Of a DNA stretch of 64,000 nt, positions 24,471 to 34,106 are shown in pieces. Both the position numbers and the translations under genes were made by a program. Position 1 is the first letter of the stretch, and every line of letters starts with the position of its first letter. Origin of the DNA: Streptomyces koelreuteriae (GTDB taxonomy: Bacteria > Actinomycetota > Actinomycetes > Streptomycetales > Streptomycetaceae); NCBI RefSeq assembly GCF_018604545.1, contig NZ_CP075896.1, positions 1,550,001 to 1,614,000 of the forward strand. Direction: 5' to 3'. The notes below the pieces were generated by a model. That model did no database searches. It had not been told where the DNA came from and saw only the letters and a program-made list of their open reading frames with translations.

Positions 24471-25303
24471 CAGCTCTTCACCGCCCCGGTGAGCATGCCG
24501 CCCGTGATCCGCCGCTGGATGATCGCGAAGACCACCAGCGAGGGCAGCGTCGCGAGGAACGCGGCGGCCGCGAGCGGGCCGAGGTCGGCGACGCCCTCGG
24601 CCCCGATGAAGTGGGTGAGCACCACCGGCAGGGTCTGCTTCTCCGGTGTCTTGAGCAGCACCAGCGCGAAGAAGAACTCGTTCCACGCGGTGATGAACGC
24701 GAACAGGCCCGTCGCCACGATGCCCGGCGCGAGCAGCGGTGCCGTCACCGACACCAGCGTCCGCACCCGCCCGGCCCCGTCGACAGCGGCGGCCTCCTCC
24801 AACTCGGGCGGCACCGCCCGCACATACCCGGCGAGCATCCACAGCGCGAAGGGCAGCGCCCACACCACGTACACCAGCACCAGCCCCGGCACGGAGTTGA
24901 TCATTCGGAGGTTCTTCAGCACGAGGAACAGCGGGATGATCAGCAGCACGAACGGGAACGCCTGGCTGACCACCACCCAGCCCGTCACCGCCTTCGCCAG
25001 CCGGGTGCGCCGCCGGGCGACGACATAGGCCATCGGCGTCGCGATCAGCACGGCGACGACCGCCGCCGCGAGCGCCGCGACGAGGGAGTTGAGGGCGGCG
25101 TGCAGCAGCGGCTGTTCGTCGAAGGCCTGCCGGAAGTTGTCGAGGGTGGGGTCCTTCGGGATCCACGTCGGATGCAGACTGCCCAGTTCGCGCGGCGGCT
25201 TGAACGCCGTGGAGAGCAGCCAGAGGAACGGGAAGGCGAGGAAGACGAGGTAGGCGAGCAGCGCGGTGTACTGGCCGACGCGGGCCGGTGCGGAGGTCCT
25301 CAC
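24470..25303 (-). CDS. sugar ABC transporter permease (MalG type)
   Basis: 277-residue permease with about six membrane segments. The EAA loop reads ELEEAAAVDGAGRVRTLVSVTAPLLAPG. The N terminus has YLVFLAFPFLWLLSTAFKP as in MalG-type proteins. GTG 25303 overlaps the stop of the upstream MalF-type gene and its own stop overlaps the binding-protein start, so the three genes are coupled. Confidence 0.92.
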   Translation of the reverse strand: MRTSAPARVGQYTALLAYLVFLAFPFLWLLSTAFKPPRELGSLHPTWIPKDPTLDNFRQAFDEQPLLHAALNSLVAALAAAVVAVLIATPMAYVVARRRTRLAKAVTGWVVVSQAFPFVLLIIPLFLVLKNLRMINSVPGLVLVYVVWALPFALWMLAGYVRAVPPELEEAAAVDGAGRVRTLVSVTAPLLAPGIVATGLFAFITAWNEFFFALVLLKTPEKQTLPVVLTHFIGAEGVADLGPLAAAAFLATLPSLVVFAIIQRRITGGMLTGAVKS

Positions 25304-26235
25304 GCGTCGTCACCTCCCCTGAGGCGGCCGACGAGGAAGACGGCCAGGGCGATCGAGATCACGGCCACCATCACGCAGCCCATCGCCGCCGCGTAGCCGA
25401 ACTGCCCGTAGCGGAAGGCCTCTTCGTAGGCGAAGAGCATGGGCAGCCGGGTCCGGCCGCCGGGGCCGCCGTTGGTGAGTACGTAGACCAGGGCGAAGGA
25501 GTTGAAGTTCCAGATCAGGTTGAGCGCGGTGATGGCGAGGGCGATGGGTCTGAGGGCGGGCCAGGTCACCGTGCGGAAGCGGCGCCAGGCACCCGCCCCG
25601 TCGACCGCCGCCGCCTCGTGCAGTTCGCGCGGGGTGTTCTGCAGCCCGGCGAGCAGCGCCACCGTCGTCTGGGGCATGCCCGCCCAGACGCCGACGAGGA
25701 TCACGGCGGGCAGTGCGGTCGCCAGCCCGCTGAGCCAGTCGCGGCCGCCGCCCAGGCCGATGTCGCGCAGGGTCTCGTTGAGGATGCCCGCGTCCGGGTT
25801 GTAGACGAGCCGCCACATGATGCCTACGACGACCTCGGGCATGGCCCAGGGGATGATCGCCAGGGCGCGGGCCAGCCAGCGCAGCCGCAGCTCCTGATTG
25901 AGCAGCAGGGCGAGGCCCAGCGCGAGCAGGAACTGCGGCACGGTCACCCCGACCGCCCACACCAGCCCGATGCGGAACGACTCCCAGAACAGCGTGTCGT
26001 GCAGCAGGTCCCGGAAGTTGAGGCCGCCGATCCACTGCGTGGGCTCGGTACGGCCCGACTGGGCGTCGGTGAAGGCCAGCAGAATCCCGTACAGCAGCGG
26101 GCCGACGCTGAGGACGAGGATGGGGATCAGGGCGGGCAGCACCAGGAACCAGGCGCCGTGGTCCACGACCCGGCGGGGCCGGGCCCGGCCCGGTGCCGGA
26201 TCGGCCGGCTTCCTCACCTCGGTCACCGAGGTCAC
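25300..26235 (-). CDS. sugar ABC transporter permease (MalF type)
   Basis: 311-residue permease with about six membrane segments; AWFLVLPALIPILVLSVGPLLYGILLAF is the first. The EAA loop reads ELHEAAAVDGAGAWRRFRTVTWPALRP. It is first in the minus-strand order MalF-MalG-binding protein. No ATPase gene is present; Streptomyces commonly powers such importers with the shared ATPase MsiK encoded elsewhere. Confidence 0.92.
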   Translation of the reverse strand: MTSVTEVRKPADPAPGRARPRRVVDHGAWFLVLPALIPILVLSVGPLLYGILLAFTDAQSGRTEPTQWIGGLNFRDLLHDTLFWESFRIGLVWAVGVTVPQFLLALGLALLLNQELRLRWLARALAIIPWAMPEVVVGIMWRLVYNPDAGILNETLRDIGLGGGRDWLSGLATALPAVILVGVWAGMPQTTVALLAGLQNTPRELHEAAAVDGAGAWRRFRTVTWPALRPIALAITALNLIWNFNSFALVYVLTNGGPGGRTRLPMLFAYEEAFRYGQFGYAAAMGCVMVAVISIALAVFLVGRLRGGDDA

Positions 26236-26403
26236 GGCATCAGCCCCTTCGCACGGCTCGGGCGGGCCAGGTCATGGTCGTGAAGGCGGCCTGCCTCGTC
26301 AAGGCACCGCGCACACGGTCCCACCTGTGCGAATGGGACACTGGCGGGCGGATGGCCAGAACGCGACGGTGACGTACGAGGACCGGGACCACGGAGGCGG
26401 ACG

Positions 26404-27267
26404 ATGGACGAGGCACGGGCGCGGGACGTCCTGGCATCGGCGGGCGCGGTGGGCGGCGCGGCCCGCGAGGCGCGGCTGCTGGCGCTGGGCGAGAACGCGG
26501 TGTTCGCCGCCGGCGACCTGGTCGTCAAGGTCGGCCGCGACGCCGAACTCCTGGACCGGGCGCGCCGCGAGCTGGACATCGCGGTCTGGCTCGCCGAGGC
26601 GGGCGTGCCCGCGGTGCGCGCGGCCGAGCCGAAGGCGCTGCTGGTCGAGGGGCACCCGGTGACGGTGTGGCACCGGCTGCCCGATGCCGTACGGCCCGCC
26701 GAGCCGAGGGATCTGGCCGAACTGCTCCGGGTCGTGCACGCCACGCCTCTTCCTCCTTTCGCACTGCCGGCCCGCGATCTGCTGGGCGGTGTGGAACGCT
26801 GGCTGCGGCTCGCGGGCGAGGCGATCGCCCCCGCGGACGCGGCGTATCTGCGCGAGCGGCGGGACGGCTTCGCCGCGCGGGCCGCCGCGCTGACGCCCCA
26901 TCTGCCGCCCGGGCCGATCCACGGCGACGCGCTGCCCCGCAATGTGCATGTCGGCCCTGACGGACCGGTTCTGGTCGACCTGGAGACGGTCTCCGCCGAC
27001 CTGCGCGAGCACGATCTGGTGGTGATGGCGCTGTCCCACGACCGGTACGGCCTCACGGACGAGGCGTACGCGTCCTTCACCGAGACCTACGGCTGGGACG
27101 TGCGGGAGTGGGACGGGTGCTCGGTGCTGCGCGGCGCCCGGGAGACGGCCAGTTGTGCGTGGGTGGCCCAGCACGCGCCGAGCAACCCCAAGGCACTGGC
27201 CGAGTTCGAGCGGCGGGTGGCGTCGCTGCGGGAGGGCGACGAGACGGTGCGGTGGTATCCGTTCTGA
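26404..27267 (+). CDS. aminoglycoside phosphotransferase-family kinase
   Basis: 287-residue APH/choline-kinase fold protein. The ATP-site lysine is in DLVVKVGRD, the catalytic loop is PIHGDALPRNV with its Asp and Asn, and the metal-binding Asp follows in VLVDLET. All key residues are in place, so it should be an active small-molecule kinase. The substrate is unknown; a drug-resistance role is not implied by the family. It is transcribed away from the sugar transporter. Confidence 0.88.
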   Translation: MDEARARDVLASAGAVGGAAREARLLALGENAVFAAGDLVVKVGRDAELLDRARRELDIAVWLAEAGVPAVRAAEPKALLVEGHPVTVWHRLPDAVRPAEPRDLAELLRVVHATPLPPFALPARDLLGGVERWLRLAGEAIAPADAAYLRERRDGFAARAAALTPHLPPGPIHGDALPRNVHVGPDGPVLVDLETVSADLREHDLVVMALSHDRYGLTDEAYASFTETYGWDVREWDGCSVLRGARETASCAWVAQHAPSNPKALAEFERRVASLREGDETVRWYPF

Positions 27268-27301
27268 GGGCCGGAGCCCTCGGCTCAGACCCTCCCTCGG
27301 C

Positions 27302-28024
27302 TCAGACCCGCTCGTCGGCCGGCTCCCGCAGCGGCCACGCCCCGTCCACCACGGCCGTCGCGTCGCCCTTGCCGCGCAGGAAACTCTGGAAGTCCGCCGC
27401 CCACTGCGCGTACCACTCGATCTGGCGGTGGTGCAGGTCCGCCGGGCCCAGGCTCGCGATCTTGGGGTGGCGGTCGGCTATCGCGCAGGCCAGCCGGGCC
27501 GCCGCCAGGGCGTCGGCCGTGGCGTCGTGGGCGGAGTCGAGGACCACGCCGTACTCCGAGCAGACCGCCGCGAGGTTGCGTTTGCCCCGGCGGTAGCGGT
27601 CGACCCAGCGGTCGATGGTGTACGGGTCGATGACCGGGGCGGGGTCCACGCCGCCCAGGCGGTCACGCAGGGACGGCAGTCCGTACCGCCGCAGTTCGGC
27701 GGAGAGCAGGGTCAGGTCGAAGGCCGCGTTGTAGGCGACGACCGGCACGCCCGTCTTCCAGTAGGAGGTGAGGACGTCGGCGAGGGCGTCCGCCACCTGG
27801 TCGGCCGGCCGGCCCTCGGCCGCCGCGCGTTCATTGCTGACGCCGTGCACCGCGACCGCTTCCTCGGGGATCGGAACCCCCGGGTCGGCCAGCCACTCGC
27901 GGCGCCCCATCGGCTCCCCGCCCCTGACCTCGATCACGGCCCCCGTGACGATGCGCGCCTCGCGCGGATCGGTGCCCGTCGTCTCCAGGTCGAAGCCGAT
28001 CAGCAGCTCCCGGTGCCAGCCCAT
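27302..28024 (-). CDS. DEDDh 3'-5' exonuclease (DnaQ-like)
   Basis: 240-residue exonuclease of the DNA polymerase III epsilon type. Exo I is FDLETTG with Asp12 and Glu14, exo II is NAAFDLTLL, and exo III is HDATADALAAARL, giving the full DEDDh set. As a free-standing exonuclease it may act in DNA repair or nucleic-acid turnover. It converges on the phosphotransferase gene with 34 bases between the stops. Confidence 0.92.
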   Translation of the reverse strand: MGWHRELLIGFDLETTGTDPREARIVTGAVIEVRGGEPMGRREWLADPGVPIPEEAVAVHGVSNERAAAEGRPADQVADALADVLTSYWKTGVPVVAYNAAFDLTLLSAELRRYGLPSLRDRLGGVDPAPVIDPYTIDRWVDRYRRGKRNLAAVCSEYGVVLDSAHDATADALAAARLACAIADRHPKIASLGPADLHHRQIEWYAQWAADFQSFLRGKGDATAVVDGAWPLREPADERV

Positions 28025-28130
28025 GGGCGGTCCCCCTTCTTGTGGTGCGTCCCCCGGTGGTGTCCCCCAGTGGTCTCCACCCTCGCACGCACCACTGACA
28101 ATCCGAGGAGCGCGGTCCGCGGGGCACCGT

Positions 28131-29372
28131 TCACGACACCGGCCGCGAATCCGCCCACATCACCTCGAACTCCTCGCGGTAGGTGGGAAAGAGGCCGCTT
28201 TCGTCGATCTCGCCCGACTTGACCACCTTGCTGCCGTTGCGCAGCACGAGCACCGGTGCCTCCATGCCGCGTGTCCGGCGCAGATAGTTCTGCACGACCG
28301 CGATGCCGTCCGCACCGTCGCCGTCGACCAGATACGCCGTGAAGCGGGGCGTCTCGTCGAAGACCTGGATCTCGAAGGCACCCGGGTCGCGCAGCCGGGC
28401 GCGCACCCGGCGCATGTGCAGGATGTTCATCTCGACGGCCCGGCTGAGCTCGCCGCGCTTGATGCCCAGTTCGCGCTCGCGCCGCTTGACCGCGCTGGAG
28501 GCCGGGTTGAGGAACAGCAGCCGTACCCGGCAGCCCGACTCGGCCAGCCGCACCAGCCGGCGGCCGGAGAAGTTCTGCACGAGCAGGTTGAGGCCTATGC
28601 CGATGGCGTCGAGGCGGCGGGCGCCGCCGAAGATGTCCTCGGCCGGGAACTGGCGCATCAGCCGCACCCGGTCCGGGTGGACGGCGACCACGTCGGCGTA
28701 CCGGTCGCCGACCAGGTCCTCGACGGCGTCGACGGGCAGCCGGCGAGCCGACGGCACGTCACCGTCGGCGCCGAGCATCTCCAGCAGCCGGGCCGAGGCC
28801 CGCTCGGCCTGGTTCAGGACGGCCTCGGACAGGGCCCGGTTGCGGGAGACGACGTTCCGGGTGACCTCCAGCTCGTCCAGGGCGAGCTCGACGTCGCGGC
28901 GGTCGTCGAAGTAGGGCTCGAAGCAGGGCCAGTGCTGCACCATCAGCTCGCGCAGCTGCGGCAGGGTGAGGAAGGACAGCACGTTGTCGTCGGCCGGGTC
29001 GAGCAGATAGCCCTTGCGGCGGCTGACCTCACGTACGGCGACGGCGCGCTGCACCCATTCCTGCCCGGCGGGTCCGGCGGCGGCCACCACCCAGTCGTCG
29101 CCGTGGACGGGCTCGTAGATGGGCCGCAGGACGGCGGCGACGACCGAGCGCAGCCGCTGTTCGACGAGGTTCAGCCAGATGTAGGCACGGCCGGCCCGCT
29201 GGGCGCGGGTGCGTACCTCGCGCCAGGCGTCGGTGTCCCAGTCCAGTTCCGGGCCGATCGAGCCCGTCGCGTCCATCGGCCGCGCCAGGGACACCGCACC
29301 GGTCGGGACGTCTGTGGAGTTCCCCTCGTGACCCTCGTCACCAGGGGGCAGCTCCAGCCCTCCCGAGCCCAC
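28131..29372 (-). CDS. SAV2148-family HEPN domain protein
   Basis: 413-residue Streptomyces-specific protein. The N-terminal half contains a HEPN-like helical domain (RAYIWLNLVEQRLRSVVAAVLR) with Arg83 and His90 in RPIYEPVH, matching the RX4-6H active site of HEPN ribonucleases. The C-terminal half (RRLDAIGIGLNLLVQNFSGRRLVRLAESGCRVRLLFLNPASSAVKRRE) looks like a phospholipase-D-type fold without HKD motifs. GTG 29372 is chosen: it precedes SGGLELPPGDEGHEGNSTD, which I recall as the usual N terminus, and GGAAGG is nine bases upstream. An RNase role is inference. Confidence 0.82.
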   Translation of the reverse strand: MGSGGLELPPGDEGHEGNSTDVPTGAVSLARPMDATGSIGPELDWDTDAWREVRTRAQRAGRAYIWLNLVEQRLRSVVAAVLRPIYEPVHGDDWVVAAAGPAGQEWVQRAVAVREVSRRKGYLLDPADDNVLSFLTLPQLRELMVQHWPCFEPYFDDRRDVELALDELEVTRNVVSRNRALSEAVLNQAERASARLLEMLGADGDVPSARRLPVDAVEDLVGDRYADVVAVHPDRVRLMRQFPAEDIFGGARRLDAIGIGLNLLVQNFSGRRLVRLAESGCRVRLLFLNPASSAVKRRERELGIKRGELSRAVEMNILHMRRVRARLRDPGAFEIQVFDETPRFTAYLVDGDGADGIAVVQNYLRRTRGMEAPVLVLRNGSKVVKSGEIDESGLFPTYREEFEVMWADSRPVS

Positions 29373-29486
29373 CCGCGCACCGCCTTCCGCTCCCCCGAGC
29401 CTCCCGAGGGGCCTGGCCCCACCCAACGATCAAGGAAGGGTACTCCGGGAGCGGTCGGCGGTGCAGCCGGATGGGCAGGGTCGTTC

Positions 29487-30809
29487 TCAACTGCGCGGTC
29501 GCCAGTGCCCGTTCTGCCAGCCGAGCTCGGCCGGAGTGAGCGGATTCATAGCCGTGACGTCGCGCGGGGCGATGGAGAATCCCTGCCAGTGGACGGGCAT
29601 GGGCTGCTGGTCCTCGTCCCGGGCTATGTGGTGGAAGCCGATGTTCGTCCAGACCACCGGGTGCTTGAGGGCCTGGCCGTTGACCCACTTGTCGACGGAG
29701 GTGCCGGCTCCGGCTCCGCAGGCGCCGGGGTTGTGGCTGGCGAACAGCTCGCACTTGTTGTACTCGGTGAAGTACACGTCGTGCTTGGTGTAGCTGCGGC
29801 CCGGGTACTTGGTCGTCGGGCCGGGGACGATCTCGTACGAGCGCGGGTGCCCGTCCTTGTTCTTGCCGGTCGCGCTGACGACGCGCCACCAGCGGTAGTT
29901 CTTGCTGTCCCCGGCGAGTTCCTTGGTGACCTTGGTGCGGGTCGTCTTGGTGCTCGGGGCGCGCTGGCCGGCGGCCGGGGCGGTGACGGTCGAGTCGTAC
30001 TGCTCGATCTTGTTGGCGGTGGAGCCGTCGAGGGCGAAGTCGAGCCGCCAGAAGGCGTTGTGGCTGTGGCTGGTGGCCTTGGCGGCGTTCGCGCCCTTGC
30101 CGATCGGCCAGCCGCGGCCGTCCCCGGCGTCGTAGTCCTCCCACGACAGGCTGCCGGTGGCGCCGACGTTCATGGTGATCGTGCCGTCGTCCTGGAAGCG
30201 CCACTCGGTCATGTACTCGTACCAGCCGACCTGGTTGACGGTGTAGACGAGCAGGTCCTTGCCCTGGGCCTGGTAGACCTTGTTCGCGGTGTCGCCCTGC
30301 ATGCGGTAGGCGTGGCCGCGGGAACGGGTGGTGGTGCACAGGCCCTTGACGTTCGGGTCCTCGTTCCAGGACTCCGGGACCTTGACCGTCTTGATGGTGC
30401 CGCCGGGACACTCACTGGGCGCCAGGCTCATCAGGCCCTGGGCGAAGTCGAACCCGGTCAGGTCGTCGTACTCGACGTTCCCGTCGTCGTACGGGACGTG
30501 GATCTGGCCGAGCCGGGCGCTGTTGAGGACCTTGATCGGCTTGGGCTCGCCCTTGGGCTGGTAGGAGATGTTCTCCAGGACGAGGCCGGCCTTGCCGTCG
30601 TAGCGCCAGCACATCCGCCAGGTGGTGCCGGTGGAGAGCTTCTGCTCGACGCGGTAGTCGGCGCTGCACTCGGCGGCCGGTGCCGCGGGGGCGGCCTGCG
30701 GCCGGGCGGTGGCGGGTCCCGCGCCGGCCGTGACACCGGCGGCGAGCGTGGCCACGGTCAGGCCCACGGCCGCCCGGGTGCGGACCTTGCTGTGTCTGTT
30801 CACAGACAT
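29487..30809 (-). CDS. secreted copper amine oxidase-like catalytic domain
   Basis: 440-residue protein with a long signal sequence (AAVGLTVATLAAGVTAGAGPATA). The rest resembles the C-terminal catalytic domain of copper amine oxidases. TSHSHNAFWRLDFALDG supplies the HXH copper ligands (His248, His250). NIGFHHIARDEDQQPMPVHWQGFSIAP has the third ligand at His393 or His394. QVGWYEYMTEWRFQDDGTI lies where the topaquinone motif N-Y-D/E belongs, with Tyr197 kept but Trp196 in place of the invariant Asn. The usual N-terminal N2/N3 domains are missing here and appear to be encoded by the upstream gene. Activity and cofactor formation are uncertain. Confidence 0.75.
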   Translation of the reverse strand: MSVNRHSKVRTRAAVGLTVATLAAGVTAGAGPATARPQAAPAAPAAECSADYRVEQKLSTGTTWRMCWRYDGKAGLVLENISYQPKGEPKPIKVLNSARLGQIHVPYDDGNVEYDDLTGFDFAQGLMSLAPSECPGGTIKTVKVPESWNEDPNVKGLCTTTRSRGHAYRMQGDTANKVYQAQGKDLLVYTVNQVGWYEYMTEWRFQDDGTITMNVGATGSLSWEDYDAGDGRGWPIGKGANAAKATSHSHNAFWRLDFALDGSTANKIEQYDSTVTAPAAGQRAPSTKTTRTKVTKELAGDSKNYRWWRVVSATGKNKDGHPRSYEIVPGPTTKYPGRSYTKHDVYFTEYNKCELFASHNPGACGAGAGTSVDKWVNGQALKHPVVWTNIGFHHIARDEDQQPMPVHWQGFSIAPRDVTAMNPLTPAELGWQNGHWRPRS

Positions 30810-30855
30810 GACGAGATGACTCCCTGAAGTGGAGAGTGAGAGCGAGGCGAGCGGG

Positions 30856-31668
30856 TCAGTGGTCGAGCCGGGCGGCCTTGCGGGCGCTCAGGTCGATCAC
30901 GATCGACCTCGCGTCGACCCACGGGCCGTTCTTGATCTTCGGGAACAGCCGGACGCAGCGGTGCTCGCCGCAGCGGTCGAGCACGGCGGGCTGGGCTCCC
31001 GGCGCGGCCCGGTAGACGGCGCCGCTGAGCTGGAGCTGGTCCGCGGAGGTGAGCTCCTTGCCGGTGGCGTCCCGGTAGTCGGCCTTCAGGCCCGCGCCCA
31101 GCGGGTCGGCGATCAGCAGCTTCGCCGCCTCGGCCTTCTCGTCGCGACTCAGGGGCGGCTGGACGCCGCGCTGGGTGCCGGTCTGCACCACCTTGCCGGT
31201 GGAGAGGTCGACGGTCCTGGTGACGAGGGTGTCGTCCCGGTAGTCGTAGAACGTCACGTCGGCGCGCCGCGGCGCGTTCGGGTCGCCGACCTCGTCGGCC
31301 TCCGGTTCGGCGAGGTCGACGCCGAGCCGCTGCGGGCCGCGCTCCCCGTCGACGCCCTCGCTGCTCTGGAGCAGCTGCCGGTTCAGCGCGATCTTCGCGA
31401 CCCGCTCCGTCTCGTCGTCGGTCAGCGGGTCGCGGCCCGCGCCCTTCTCCCCTTCGGCGGGCGCCTCCTCCACCACGCCCGGCGGCACGGCCCGGCCGGC
31501 GTCGGCCTCCTGCCGCAGGGTCTGCCCCGCCTGCCCCGCCCTGGTCGCCGTGTCGTCGGCCCCCGCCGTGCCCGGCAGGGTGATCCCCACCATCACCGCG
31601 GTCCCGGCCACGGCGATGGCCGTACCGGCCACCACCTTGCCTAAGTGACGGTGCACTATCTTGCGCAC
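30856..31668 (-). CDS. secreted protein resembling amine oxidase N-terminal (N2/N3) domains
   Basis: 270-residue secreted protein with signal segment VVAGTAIAVAGTAVMVGITL. The mature part has DDETERVAKIALNRQLLQ, then ADVTFYDYRDDTLVTRTVDLSTGKVV and GVQPPLSRDEKAEAAKLLIADP. These look like the N2 strand core and the N2-N3 junction of copper amine oxidases (acidic-basic strand, 'VDL..GKVV', 'VQPPL..EE..AE.L...DP'). A disulfide candidate is CGEHRC near the C terminus. It precedes the catalytic-domain gene by 46 bases on the same strand, so the two likely work together. The resemblance is by eye. Confidence 0.65.
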   Translation of the reverse strand: MRKIVHRHLGKVVAGTAIAVAGTAVMVGITLPGTAGADDTATRAGQAGQTLRQEADAGRAVPPGVVEEAPAEGEKGAGRDPLTDDETERVAKIALNRQLLQSSEGVDGERGPQRLGVDLAEPEADEVGDPNAPRRADVTFYDYRDDTLVTRTVDLSTGKVVQTGTQRGVQPPLSRDEKAEAAKLLIADPLGAGLKADYRDATGKELTSADQLQLSGAVYRAAPGAQPAVLDRCGEHRCVRLFPKIKNGPWVDARSIVIDLSARKAARLDH

Positions 31669-31725
31669 ATCATCCCCTTACTCCCCCCATCAGCCCCGGG
31701 AGTACATCCTTGCCCCATTTATTTG

Positions 31726-31740
31726 GCATACCGCGTATGC
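31726..31740. promoter_or_regulatory. inverted repeat upstream of glgX
   Basis: GCATAC-CGC-GTATGC, perfect 6-bp arms, in an AT-richer stretch of the divergent region 31669-31850 between the amine-oxidase pair and glgX. It lies 110 bases upstream of the glgX start and is a candidate operator. Confidence 0.35.
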
Positions 31741-31850
31741 ACTGGTCACCCGGTAAGAGGGACATAAGTCATAGGAGGTTCCCTCACTTTCGGGGAGACT
31801 CGGGGCCAAGGCGTCCCCACCGGCGCCGCACACCTGAAAGAGTCGAATCC

Positions 31851-33980
<2,130 letters not shown>

Positions 33981-34106
33981 CCGCCCCCGCGGCCTCGCCT
34001 CGCGATGGCGGCGCGTCGTCCGGAAAGAGCCACTCGTCCGGGCGACGCGCGGCGCACCCGGCGCGGGCGATGACAGATACGGCGGCGGGGCGGGTACGTA
34101 CGGTCC

